From positions 3,748,501 through 3,812,500 of the forward strand of contig NC_019902.2 of assembly GCF_000321415.2 (NCBI RefSeq): a stretch of 64,000 nucleotides of DNA, written 5' to 3'. Shown here piece by piece: positions 38,119 through 46,982 of this stretch. The DNA is from Thioalkalivibrio nitratireducens DSM 14787 (GTDB taxonomy: Bacteria > Pseudomonadota > Gammaproteobacteria > Ectothiorhodospirales > Ectothiorhodospiraceae). Every line of letters begins with the position of its first letter. Within the stretch, counting starts at the first letter, position 1. The notes beneath the pieces are model-generated. The model was not told the origin of the DNA and searched no databases. It saw only the letters and a program-made list of their open reading frames with translations. Both the position numbers and the translations under genes were made by a program.

Positions 38119-38874
38119 CTACAGCGGTGCGGTCCGATCCCGGTCGAGAAGGCCTCGAATCACGCAGCCCGCGGCGGTCAGACCGAACAGCGCAGGCAGG
38201 TGGGAGATCGTACCGTTCACCGACCGTGCTCTCCCCGGCACCGGACCGTCGATCGGGCGATGTTCGGTGCCCTTGCGCGGCTGTTCCAGCGAATACACTA
38301 CCGGGTATTCGAGACTGGCACGCATCCGTTTCAGGCGTTTTCGCATCTGGCGAGCGAGCGGGCACATCCGCGTAGCGACCAGCGGTCCAACCCGGATCAC
38401 CGTGGGATCGAGGCGACCACCCGCACCCATGCTGGAGATCACTTGCTGGCCGCGGGCCTGGCAGGCGGCCACGAGTGCTGCCTTGCAGGCAATGGAATCG
38501 ATGCAGTCGATCACGTAGTCCGCATCCACGGGCACGTGATCCCGGATTCCATCCGGACGCAGAAACACGGTCGAGAACTGCACGTCGATCCCGGGATCGA
38601 TGTCCGCGATCCGGGCCGCCATCACTTCGACCTTGGGGCGGTCCAGCGTCGAGCGCAGCGCCACCAGCTGCCGGTTCAGGTTCGATGGGGAGACCGCGTC
38701 GTGGTCCAGCAGCGTGATCCGCCCGATCCCGGCCCGGGCGATGGCCTCGGCCGCGTAGCTGCCGACGCCGCCCAGTCCCGCGATAAAGACGTGACTGCGC
38801 CGCAGCGCCGCGAGTCCGTCCGCGCCCACGAGCAGCCGGGTGCGCTCGGCGTAAGGTCCCTCCGGATCGATCAC
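38119..38874 (-). CDS. tcdA: tRNA threonylcarbamoyladenosine dehydratase TcdA
   Basis: An E1-like (ThiF/MoeB fold) ATP-dependent enzyme that cyclises t6A to ct6A at tRNA position 37; 251 aa. The nucleotide loop is GLGGVGSYAAEA near residue 34, followed by LLDHDAVSPSNLNRQ. The catalytic-loop region DCIDSIACKAALV is present, but no CxxC zinc ligands, as in CsdL/YgdL. Its start overlaps the tatD stop (ATGA). Confidence 0.92.
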   Translation of the reverse strand: MIDPEGPYAERTRLLVGADGLAALRRSHVFIAGLGGVGSYAAEAIARAGIGRITLLDHDAVSPSNLNRQLVALRSTLDRPKVEVMAARIADIDPGIDVQFSTVFLRPDGIRDHVPVDADYVIDCIDSIACKAALVAACQARGQQVISSMGAGGRLDPTVIRVGPLVATRMCPLARQMRKRLKRMRASLEYPVVYSLEQPRKGTEHRPIDGPVPGRARSVNGTISHLPALFGLTAAGCVIRGLLDRDRTAPL

Positions 38875-39683
38875 GCCGAGGCCGCTGCCGGCATGGGCAG
38901 ATGCAGAATGCGGCGTGCGTTGGCACTGCTCAGGCGGGCGATCTCGTCAACGGACACGCGCCGCAATCCGGCGACACAGTCCGCGATCTCCGGCAGGAAC
39001 GCCGGTTCGTTGCGTTCGCCGCGGTGGCTCACGGAAGGCTGGTCCGGGGCATCGGTCTCGAGCACCAGCGCCGTCTCGGGCAACTCGGCGACCAGCCGCC
39101 GGAGCCGTTTGGCGCGGGGATAGGTGACCGGGCCGCCGAAGCCGAGGCAGAACCCCTGGCCGAGCGCCTGGTCGGCCTGCTGGCGGCTGCCCGAAAAGCT
39201 ATGGATGATCCCGGACAGGCCCGGCCGGACACGCAGCGCCTTCAGCACCTGGTCGAGCGCGCGCCGGGCATGGATGATCACCGGCAACCCGTGGTTCAGG
39301 GCCACGTCCAGCTGCGCATGGAACAGTTCCCTCTGCCGCTCCCAGGTCGCGCCGGTGGCGATGTCGGCCACGAAGCCGTCGAGGCCGATCTCGCCGACTG
39401 CAACCGCCGGGTGGTCATCCAGCCAACGGTCCAGGGCTTCGACATCGTGATCCGCGTGCGTGGACACGAACACCGGGTGCAGCCCGTAGGCGGGGAACAG
39501 GTCGGTATGCGCATTTGCCAGCGCGTCCAGACCGGGCCAATAGCCGCGGGTAATCGCCGGCAGCACAAGGGCCGCCACGCCGGCGGCCCGGGCCCGTGCT
39601 AACGTGGCGTCTCGATCCGCGTCGAATGCCTCGACATCAAGGTGCACGTGCGTGTCGATCAGAGGTAGCGGAACCCGGTTCAT
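38871..39683 (-). CDS. TatD-family metal-dependent hydrolase
   Basis: A 270-aa TIM-barrel amidohydrolase of the TatD/YcfH deoxyribonuclease group. Metal ligands: DTHVHLD (residues 9-15), the conserved Glu of GEIGLDGF, a His in PVIIHARRA, HSFSGS and ETDAP near the end. TatD enzymes are 3'-5' nucleases in DNA repair or D-Tyr-tRNA hydrolysis, so the exact substrate is open. Four-base overlap with the downstream tcdA. Confidence 0.92.
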   Translation of the reverse strand: MNRVPLPLIDTHVHLDVEAFDADRDATLARARAAGVAALVLPAITRGYWPGLDALANAHTDLFPAYGLHPVFVSTHADHDVEALDRWLDDHPAVAVGEIGLDGFVADIATGATWERQRELFHAQLDVALNHGLPVIIHARRALDQVLKALRVRPGLSGIIHSFSGSRQQADQALGQGFCLGFGGPVTYPRAKRLRRLVAELPETALVLETDAPDQPSVSHRGERNEPAFLPEIADCVAGLRRVSVDEIARLSSANARRILHLPMPAAASA

Positions 39684-39739
39684 TCGGGAATTCTACCTTG
39701 AGCGGGGACGAGGATCAGCGCGCCGCGCGGGTCCGACGG

Positions 39740-40516
39740 TCAGCGGTGGCTTGAAACCTCCGCCGCGGGGGCCGTATCCCATTGACGCTCGGCCTCCGGG
39801 ACCCGGAGCAGCCACATCTGGTACAGCGATGTGAAGATCATCACGGTCGACGCCACCGAGTAGCCGAATCCACCGAACATGACGAGCCACCCGAAGCCGG
39901 GCTGCCACTTGGTCAGCCACCACGCAGCGACATCCATGATCAGGAACGCGAACGGCGCGACGATCAGCAGCGATTTGAAGATCGGATCGAAACCCCGCGC
40001 AAACGCGAAAATCAGGCCGACGCCAAAGAACAGCATGCTGATGCCGAACAGGTGGATATGCGACACGCGGGTCAGGCTGGCCACCGTGGGGCCGGTATCG
40101 ATCTCTGCGCGTTCCTGCAGGTTTGCGAGATGATTGTAGTCCGCGATCCCGGGCATCGTGGAATGACACGCGACACAGTACTGCTGGACGATCGGCTGGA
40201 TCGTCGGCTCCCAGTCGCTCGCCGGGGCACCCCGGCGAGCCCAGTCGATCAGGATCTGGCGCTCCTCGTCGGGCGCATACCCCTTCATGGAACCGTTCAG
40301 CGCCGACTCGAGGCGAGTGTTGGTACGGTTTCCGTGGTAGCTGTAGACGATGTCATCGATCGACAGCCCAGGCTTTCCGTCGGCCATCCCGTGGGTGAGC
40401 ATAATCTGGGCGCCTGCGATCAACAGCCCCACGCCGATGGCGAGCAGGTAGCCAGTGAACAGTACCCGGACCGGAAGCGGTAGCCGGGGCAGATCGGGGA
40501 ACGGGATCGAATTCAT
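39740..40516 (-). CDS. Membrane protein with one c-type haem site
   Basis: A 258-aa protein. An N-terminal membrane helix (about residues 18-40) is followed by a periplasmic part with one CVACH haem-binding motif near residue 113, and then four more helices (about 150-245). The soluble part is helical and has Met residues that could ligate haem. I do not recognise a named family; such proteins occur in sulfur oxidisers as hypothetical membrane cytochromes. AAGGA precedes the start. The second haem protein lies upstream, in the same direction. Confidence 0.75.
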   Translation of the reverse strand: MNSIPFPDLPRLPLPVRVLFTGYLLAIGVGLLIAGAQIMLTHGMADGKPGLSIDDIVYSYHGNRTNTRLESALNGSMKGYAPDEERQILIDWARRGAPASDWEPTIQPIVQQYCVACHSTMPGIADYNHLANLQERAEIDTGPTVASLTRVSHIHLFGISMLFFGVGLIFAFARGFDPIFKSLLIVAPFAFLIMDVAAWWLTKWQPGFGWLVMFGGFGYSVASTVMIFTSLYQMWLLRVPEAERQWDTAPAAEVSSHR

Positions 40517-40726
40517 GAAGCGTCCTTTTCCGTATGGGTGACGGGGCTATTGTATAAGCACTCCGCCATATTCGGAGATGCAAATTTTCAGCCAAACGGA
40601 CGCGATTCCTTTCGGTTTATACGGTATTTTTCATGATTACCCGAACATGCGGCCGGCGCGGCACCGGCGCCCGGGGACAAGGCCGGGCGTGAAGCGCAGC
40701 CCCCAGGCCGGCGCCGGCACGGAGAA

Positions 40727-41134
40727 TCAGTTGTCTTTCGCGCCCTGGGCGACCCAGTCGCGCAGCAGGGCGATCTCCGAGGCAGGCAGCGGATGGCGCT
40801 CGTGCGGCATCGAGATGGACGGATCGGCACGGCCTTCCACCAGCTGGTTGAGCACGCTGATCAGCGGCTCACCCGGTTCGACCACCGGTCCGTAGCGGGT
40901 CCCTTTCATCAGGCTCTCGTAACTGGCGAGTTCGAGACCGCTTTCCTCGTAGCCGCGCTCCCCGGGCGTGTGACATTCCACGCAGCGGTTGTCGAGAATC
41001 GGCTGCACCTGTGCACTGAAACTCACCACCGGGTCGCTGCAGCCGACCATCGTCGCGCCCGCCAGCATCAGGCCGGCCGCCGCCAGGCCGAGACGCAGCG
41101 CGCTGGGCATCGGGTTCGGTGTCTTGCTTTCCAT
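40727..41134 (-). CDS. Lipoprotein c-type cytochrome
   Basis: A 135-aa protein with a lipoprotein signal (MVGC lipobox at about residues 28-31). The mature part has one CVECH motif followed by helices and a PHERHPLP segment containing the likely distal Met, a pattern seen in the cytochrome c domains often annotated as planctomycete-type. It would be anchored in the periplasm. I chose ATG-41134, seven bases after GAGAGG. It is 210 bp upstream of the membrane haem protein and probably works with it. Confidence 0.8.
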   Translation of the reverse strand: MESKTPNPMPSALRLGLAAAGLMLAGATMVGCSDPVVSFSAQVQPILDNRCVECHTPGERGYEESGLELASYESLMKGTRYGPVVEPGEPLISVLNQLVEGRADPSISMPHERHPLPASEIALLRDWVAQGAKDN

Positions 41135-41250
41135 CGACTTGCCTCTCTGCAGAATGGGGATCGAGTGCCGGCCCGAAGTCAGAACCAACCGTTGAATATT
41201 AGTCCCAGCTAATAGGATGGGCAAGAGGAACGCGCAGTCGCCTGGCGCCG

Positions 41251-42285
41251 TCAGGGGCAGGGATAGGTGAACCGGGCGTGGATCTCTTCGATACCGGCGA
41301 GCACCGCATGGTCCAGGGTCAGGTCGACGCTCGCAATGTTTTCCGCCAGCTGCCCAACGCTCGTGGCCCCGACTAGGTTGCTGGTCACGAAGGGCTGGTG
41401 GTTGATGAATGCCAGCGCCATCTGCGCGGGCGTCAGCCCGTGCGCCCGCGCCAGCGCCGCGTACTCTTCAGTGGCGGCAATTCCCTGAGGATTACTGTAG
41501 CGCGAAAAGCGTTCGAACCGGGTCAGCCGCGCACCGGCTGGCCGTACCGACCCGAGATACTTGCCCGTCAGTGTTCCGAAGGCCAGCGGCGAGTAGGCAA
41601 GCAGGCCGACCCGTTCGCGGATCGCCATTTCCGCCAGCCCGGCCTCGAAACTTCGGTTCAGCAGATTGTAGGGGTTCTGGATGCTGGCCACCCGGGGCGC
41701 GGTGCCCTGCTCCGACGCGCGCAGCCATTGCATCAGGCCCCAGGGCGTCTCGTTGGAGATCCCGATCGCGCGCACGCGCCCGCGCCGGACGAAATCTTCC
41801 AGCACGGCGGCCATCTCGGCGATCCCGGTTGCGGCTTCTTCGGACTGGTGCCGATATCCCAGTTGGCCGAAGAAGTTGGTGCTGCGCGAAGGCCAATGCA
41901 CCTGGTAGAGATCCACGTAGTCGGTCTGCAGGCGTTGCAGGCTGTCGTTCAGCGCCCGCTCCATCTGATCGCGCACCAGCTGCGGGCCGCCGCGCAACCA
42001 GGGGATGTCGGCGGGCCCGGCGACCTTGGTGGCCAACACCATCCGGTCACGGCAGCCGCGGGCCTGCAGCCAGCGCCCGATGTACGTCTCGGTCCGCCCC
42101 TGAGTCTCCGCCCGCGGGGGTACCGGGTACATCTCCGCGGCGTCGATCAGGTTCACGCCCTGCTCGAGCGCATAATCGAGCTGCTCGAAGGCCTCGGCCT
42201 CGGTGTTCTGTTCGCCCCAGGTCATCGTGCCCAGCCCGATCAGGCTGACCTCGATCCCGGCGTTTCCGAGCGTTCGGTATTGCAT
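41251..42285 (-). CDS. Aldo/keto reductase, Tas-like
   Basis: A 344-aa NADP(H)-dependent TIM-barrel oxidoreductase. The catalytic tetrad is visible: Asp (NLIDAAEMYP) and Tyr in the same segment, Lys (LATKVAG) and His (LYQVHWP). The length and the insertion RSTNFFGQLGYRHQ match the E. coli Tas subgroup. Physiological substrate unknown. It is the last gene of a leftward three-gene set with FIST and a small ORF; the FIST stop lies 22 bp upstream. Confidence 0.92.
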   Translation of the reverse strand: MQYRTLGNAGIEVSLIGLGTMTWGEQNTEAEAFEQLDYALEQGVNLIDAAEMYPVPPRAETQGRTETYIGRWLQARGCRDRMVLATKVAGPADIPWLRGGPQLVRDQMERALNDSLQRLQTDYVDLYQVHWPSRSTNFFGQLGYRHQSEEAATGIAEMAAVLEDFVRRGRVRAIGISNETPWGLMQWLRASEQGTAPRVASIQNPYNLLNRSFEAGLAEMAIRERVGLLAYSPLAFGTLTGKYLGSVRPAGARLTRFERFSRYSNPQGIAATEEYAALARAHGLTPAQMALAFINHQPFVTSNLVGATSVGQLAENIASVDLTLDHAVLAGIEEIHARFTYPCP

Positions 42286-42307
42286 TGCGGATCCCTCGAC
42301 GTCAGGT

Positions 42308-43438
42308 TCAGGTGAACAGGGTCAGCACTCCGGTGTAGCCATACAGGCGATTGGCGAAGATCTCGCCGTTGGCAAAGAACCCAACCAGCGGCACTTCGCC
42401 CAGCGCGTCCTGGACGATCGCGAGTTCCGCGCCCTCGTCGCCGAACTGGTAGCGCCCCCGACCGAGGCAACTCACGTAGACGCCGCCGCGGATCGCGTTG
42501 CCGGACTGTGCGCGGATCTCTGCCAGCATGCGCTCCAGATCCTCGCGCGCCGCCTGCCCGTCGCGGCGGACGAACAGGATGTTGCTGCCCTGGCTGAGCA
42601 TTTCGCCGACAGCGAGCAGATCCCGGTCCAGATCGATGCCGATGATGTTGCGCACGCGGTAGTCGCCGGTATCCGAGCCGCTGATCGGCAGACCGATGTG
42701 GATGTACCCCAGCGCACGACGCAGATCCCGGGACAGCACGTCGCCGATCACTTCACGGAAGACCGGCAGCGCCGGACGGTCATCCAGTTTCACGATGATA
42801 TTGCGCCAGGTCTCGCTCAACCGGTACTGTCGGGGCAGCGGGGAACAGCCCTGGGTGTGCCGGGCCGCCAGGGGAACCGAGCCCCGAAGGGCCAGGCCGG
42901 AGACCCCGCCGCTGACCACCTCTCCAGCAAACTGCACCACTTCTCCCTGCCCCGATCCCACCCCTCCAGTGCAGAACCAGGCGGTCTCGCGATCGACCCG
43001 GGTCAACAGATCCTCCAGGCCCGTAAAGCCCGGGTCGGCATGCAGGATCAGGCGCCCGGGGTCGTCCAGACCCAGAAACCCCTGCAAGCGCTCGCACAAA
43101 GCCTCGAAGGACTGTACACCCGGACCGATCACCCGTACTTCGTGCTGAGGCAGTTCCCCCACCATCGCCACCGCGGTGGGGCTCTCGTAGTATTCACGCC
43201 GGTTGGCGATCAGCGCGACGCCCGCAGCACCCACCCACTGGTGCACGCCCGTGGCGTCGCGAAGGGCGGCCAGCAGTTCTGTGCCGTGGCGCGCCATCGA
43301 GTCCGAGACGTACAGCAGCCCGATTCGGGTTCCGGAATCGGGCGCCGGCAGCGCGAGCGCGTCGGCCAGGGACCGGGCCAGCACGGCCGGCTCGCTCGCA
43401 GTCGCTGCAGCGGCTCGAAAGGGGGAGGAAGCGATCAT
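42308..43438 (-). CDS. FIST-domain sensory protein
   Basis: A 376-aa protein with the FIST N and FIST C modules, which are proposed to bind small ligands such as amino acids in signal transduction. The N-terminal part shows GLLYVSDSMARHGTELLAAL and GAAGVALI; the C-terminal part ends with the typical GVYVSCLGRGRYQFG and VGFFANGEI. There is no transmitter domain, so a partner is expected. Its start overlaps the stop of the upstream ORF (ATGA). Confidence 0.88.
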   Translation of the reverse strand: MIASSPFRAAAATASEPAVLARSLADALALPAPDSGTRIGLLYVSDSMARHGTELLAALRDATGVHQWVGAAGVALIANRREYYESPTAVAMVGELPQHEVRVIGPGVQSFEALCERLQGFLGLDDPGRLILHADPGFTGLEDLLTRVDRETAWFCTGGVGSGQGEVVQFAGEVVSGGVSGLALRGSVPLAARHTQGCSPLPRQYRLSETWRNIIVKLDDRPALPVFREVIGDVLSRDLRRALGYIHIGLPISGSDTGDYRVRNIIGIDLDRDLLAVGEMLSQGSNILFVRRDGQAAREDLERMLAEIRAQSGNAIRGGVYVSCLGRGRYQFGDEGAELAIVQDALGEVPLVGFFANGEIFANRLYGYTGVLTLFT

Positions 43439-43890
43439 CCGGTCGGGTGCTCCAGCATGGTGGGTACCTCGTTGTCATCCATAGCGATACCGGCAAGGGT
43501 TTCGATGCGCCCCGGCCCGCGCAGGAAGCGCAGCCAGGCGTGGTGGCGTTCTTCCAGTTCATCGAGGAACCAGGCGATCTCGGAGGGGTGCACCGGTCCG
43601 ACCCGCCGGTGAAGGTGCCGGACGCGTGCGTCGCGTTCGCGGATCCGCAGCAGCAGCGGCAACCCCAGCGGCAGTACCTGCCCCTGCGCCAGCCACTCGA
43701 TCGGAGTCGGCCGCAGGGCCGGCAGCCGGCGCGAGCCCAGCCGCAGATGACCACCGCCGCCCGGCTGCCGCAACTGCTCCTTCAGCCAGCCCCGGGGGAA
43801 CCCCCGGTGCACGATCAATGTGTGCCCGGCAAATCGCGCACGCACCCACTCGAGTTGCCGGGCGGGCCAGTCATGGAGCAATCCGAACAA
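43435..43890 (-). CDS. 151-aa protein of unknown function coupled to FIST
   Basis: A basic soluble protein starting MFGLLHDWPARQLEWVRARF, with HTLIVHRGFPRGWL and a C-terminal helical section (EIAWFLDELEERHHAWLRFL). No known motif, signal or membrane segment is visible. It shares an ATGA overlap with the FIST gene, so the two are translated together, and it is the first gene of the operon. A function in the FIST sensory pathway is inferred from position only. Confidence 0.7.
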   Translation of the reverse strand: MFGLLHDWPARQLEWVRARFAGHTLIVHRGFPRGWLKEQLRQPGGGGHLRLGSRRLPALRPTPIEWLAQGQVLPLGLPLLLRIRERDARVRHLHRRVGPVHPSEIAWFLDELEERHHAWLRFLRGPGRIETLAGIAMDDNEVPTMLEHPTG

Positions 43891-43945
43891 CCGGCGATCT
43901 CCGGTGATGCCTTGCCCTGGATCCTAAACGAGCATTCGCGCCTCC

Positions 43946-43972
43946 GAAAAAAAGCCCCGCTGGTGCGGGGCT
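43946..43972 (-). terminator. Rho-independent terminator of prk
   Basis: Minus-strand AGCCCCGC pairs with GCGGGGCT over a four-base loop, followed by TTTTTTT. It begins 10 bp past the phosphoribulokinase stop. Confidence 0.9.
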
Positions 43973-43981
43973 TCGGAGCGA

Positions 43982-44872
43982 TCAGCCGCGGCGGTCGAGG
44001 ATGTCGTGGATGATCGGGGCCAGGATGATCTCCATCGCCAGACCCATCTTGCCACCCGGCACGACCAGCGTGTTCGGCCGCGACATGAAGGAGTCGTGCA
44101 CCATGTTCAGCAGGTAGGGAAAATCGGTTCCCAACTTCTTCGGATCCCGGAACCGGATCACCACCAGGCTCTCGTCGGGTGTCGGGATATCGCGGGCGAT
44201 GAACGGATTAGAGGTATCCACCGTCGGTACGCGCTGGAAGTTGATGTCGGTCTGGGAGAACTGCGGAGTGATGTACTTCACGTAATCCGGCATGCGCCGC
44301 AGGATGGTGTCGACGATCGCCTCGGCGCTGTAGCCGCGCTCCTCGTTGTCGCGGAAGATCTTCTGGATCCATTCCAGGTTCACGATCGGCACGACGCCGA
44401 TCCCGAGGTCGACATGACGAGCAACGTCGACTTCACCATCCGCGGCCAGACCGTGCAGGCCTTCGTAAAACATCAGGTCGGTGCCCGGCTCGATCTCCTC
44501 CCAGGGGGTGAACTGGCCGGGACCCAGATCGGTACCGAGGCGCTGGTTGTGATAGGCCGCCTCCTCGTCGGAGTGCAGGTAGTAGCGCTTCTGGCCCTGG
44601 CCGGTCTCGCCATAGGTACGGAACAGCTCCTCGATGCGTCCGAACAGGTTCGCCTCCGGCCCGAAATGCGAGAAGTGCCGGTTGCCCTCGGCCTCCGCAG
44701 CCTGCATCGCGGACTTCATTGCCTGACGGTCGTAGCGATGGAAGCTGTCGCCCTCGATCACGACCGGCCGGATGTGTTCGCGTTCGAAGATCTTCTCGAA
44801 CGAACGCTTCACGGTGGAGGTGCCGGCACCCGAGGATCCAGTGACGGCGATGACGGGATGTTTCTGCGACAT
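43982..44872 (-). CDS. Phosphoribulokinase (Calvin cycle)
   Basis: Phosphorylates ribulose-5-phosphate to the Rubisco substrate. A 296-aa proteobacterial (class I) enzyme with P-loop GSSGAGTST at residues 12-20, the HFGPEANLFGRI segment and the conserved DLGIGVVPIVNLEWIQKI region. It lacks the redox-regulated Cys pair of plant enzymes; NADH/AMP allostery is usual for this class. It follows the SLC13-type permease by 35 bp in the same direction. Its presence indicates CO2 fixation, although no Rubisco gene is in the window. Confidence 0.96.
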   Translation of the reverse strand: MSQKHPVIAVTGSSGAGTSTVKRSFEKIFEREHIRPVVIEGDSFHRYDRQAMKSAMQAAEAEGNRHFSHFGPEANLFGRIEELFRTYGETGQGQKRYYLHSDEEAAYHNQRLGTDLGPGQFTPWEEIEPGTDLMFYEGLHGLAADGEVDVARHVDLGIGVVPIVNLEWIQKIFRDNEERGYSAEAIVDTILRRMPDYVKYITPQFSQTDINFQRVPTVDTSNPFIARDIPTPDESLVVIRFRDPKKLGTDFPYLLNMVHDSFMSRPNTLVVPGGKMGLAMEIILAPIIHDILDRRG

Positions 44873-44907
44873 GAGTCTCTCCTCGATAGGATGGTTGCAA
44901 AGGATAC

Positions 44908-46746
44908 CTAGAAAACGATGTTGAGCATTACCAGCGCCACGACCATGAACAGCAGCGTCATGATGCTGCCGGCCCTGAGATAGTCCTTCACTCGGTAGCC
45001 GCCCGGGCCCATGATCAGCGCGTTCACCTGGTGCGTCGGAATCAGAAAGGAGTTCGAGGTGGCGATCGCCACTGTCAGCGCGAACACCCGCGGATCCGCT
45101 TCCATGCCCGCGACCTGGGCGGCCATCGCGAAGTTGATCGACAGCGGCACCAGCAGCACGGTCGCGCCCACATTCGACATCACCAGCGTGAAAAAAGTGG
45201 CCAAGGCGAAGATCGTCGCCTGGAGCACCCAGGGGGAGACCTGCCCGAGCAGATCCAGCGTGTTCTGCGCAATCCAGGCCGCGGTACCGGTATTTTCGAC
45301 GGCCGCACCCAGCGGGATCAGACTGGCCAGCAGGAACACTGTCTTCCAGCTCACCGCGCGGTAGGCGTCGTCGATGTCGAGCACGCCGGTCAGAATCATC
45401 CCGAGCGCGCCGGTCAGCAGCGATACCGACAGCGGCAGGTCGGTGAACAGAATCATGCCCAGCGCGAGCGCGAGGAAAGCAAGCGCGTGCGGCACCTTGC
45501 TGGGACGCAGCTGCTCCCGGGGGTAGTCGCTGGTCACGATCACGAAGTCACGGTTGCCCTCCAGGCGGGCCAGGGACTCCCAGTCGCAGTGCACCACCAG
45601 GGTATCGGCGCCGCGCAAGGGCACGTCACGCAGGCCTTCCCGGATCGGCTCCTCGCCCCGCTGCAGCCGCAGCACGGACAAGCCGTAGGTGCGGCGCATC
45701 GCGACGTCGGTCACGGTCTTGCCGATCAGACTGGAACCCGGGGCGATGACCACCTCGGCCACCCCGGACTTGCCCGGGGCCATCGCATCCGCGAACACCT
45801 TCAGCTCGCGCCGCGGGCGGATCCCGGTCGCATCCAGGAACCGGCCCAGTGCCTCCGGGGAGCCGAGCACGGCCAGATCCTGACCCGCCTCGAGTTCATA
45901 TCCGCTCCAGGGGCCCATGCGCAGGTCGCCCTTCAGGTGACTGCCGATGATCACGATGCCGAAGCGCTGTTCGATCTCGGCCACGGTCAACCCGACCAGG
46001 TCGCAGTCGCTCGCGACGTTGGCCTCGCGGATCTGGTAGTTCAGCCCATAGACCCGCTGAAAATACTCTGCCGTATTCTCGCCGCTGCTGCCCTTGGTAT
46101 CCGCCGACGGAAGCACGAAACGCCCGAACACCACGAAGTACACGATCGCAGACGCCAGCAGCGCGAGCCCGATCGGCGTTACGTCGAACAGATGGAAGGG
46201 TTCCATGCCCTCCGGCAACAGGTCGTTCAGCAGGATCAGCGGGCTGGAACCGACCAGCGTGATCGTGCCGCCGACGATCGCGGCAAAGCCCATCGGCATC
46301 AGCAAACGCGACAGCGGGATCCCCAACCGGTTGGAGATCCGGCTCATGACCGGCATGAACAGCGCGGCGGCACCAACGTTCTGCATGAAGCTCGAGATCA
46401 CGCCCACGGTGCCGGATACAGTCGGGATGATCCGCTGCTCCGTAGCCCCCCCCACCCGCATGATGAATGCCGCGACGCGGTGCATCACTCCGGTCTTGTC
46501 CAGGCCCGCACCGATGATCATCACCGCGATGATCGAGATCACGGCATTGGAGGCGAACCCGGCGAACAGCTGGTCGGCGTCGGTAATGCCCCCGAGCCCG
46601 GGCACCAGACTCAGCAGCCCCAGCAGAACCATCACCGACACCGCAGCGACATCCACTCGCACGACCTCGGACACGAACAGGAAGATCGTGAACGCAAGCA
46701 GGGCAAGCACCACGATCATGTCCGTGGTCAGGGTGAGATTCTCCAT
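44908..46746 (-). CDS. SLC13/DASS-type anion permease with RCK_C domains
   Basis: A 612-aa membrane protein with helices at both ends flanking two cytoplasmic TrkA-C (RCK_C) domains (about residues 215-400). Family motifs include NVGAAALFMPV near 127 and NVGATVLLVPLSINFAM near 515. These permeases move divalent anions or dicarboxylates with Na+, and the RCK_C domains usually bind nucleotides. Substrate unknown; sulfate or another inorganic anion is possible given the metabolism. A GGAAA ribosome-binding site precedes ATG-46746. It is probably cotranscribed with prk. Confidence 0.88.
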   Translation of the reverse strand: MENLTLTTDMIVVLALLAFTIFLFVSEVVRVDVAAVSVMVLLGLLSLVPGLGGITDADQLFAGFASNAVISIIAVMIIGAGLDKTGVMHRVAAFIMRVGGATEQRIIPTVSGTVGVISSFMQNVGAAALFMPVMSRISNRLGIPLSRLLMPMGFAAIVGGTITLVGSSPLILLNDLLPEGMEPFHLFDVTPIGLALLASAIVYFVVFGRFVLPSADTKGSSGENTAEYFQRVYGLNYQIREANVASDCDLVGLTVAEIEQRFGIVIIGSHLKGDLRMGPWSGYELEAGQDLAVLGSPEALGRFLDATGIRPRRELKVFADAMAPGKSGVAEVVIAPGSSLIGKTVTDVAMRRTYGLSVLRLQRGEEPIREGLRDVPLRGADTLVVHCDWESLARLEGNRDFVIVTSDYPREQLRPSKVPHALAFLALALGMILFTDLPLSVSLLTGALGMILTGVLDIDDAYRAVSWKTVFLLASLIPLGAAVENTGTAAWIAQNTLDLLGQVSPWVLQATIFALATFFTLVMSNVGATVLLVPLSINFAMAAQVAGMEADPRVFALTVAIATSNSFLIPTHQVNALIMGPGGYRVKDYLRAGSIMTLLFMVVALVMLNIVF

Positions 46747-46982
46747 GACGTTTCCTGGCGTTCGGGAGGCCCGCGACCGCGACCGGTGGCCTCGGGCAAC
46801 GCGACCGCTGCGGCCGCGGAAACGGGAAATTATTTCATTACTGGGGGTGCGAAGCAAAGACACAGCCCCGAGCGAGCGCCCGCCAGCACCCCACCCGAAG
46901 CGATTGCGGACCTCGGAGCGAGTGCCGATCCGCCTGGGCTCAGGTATTCTCGTGAGATTCCGTGGAACTGAGGAGTCGCGTG

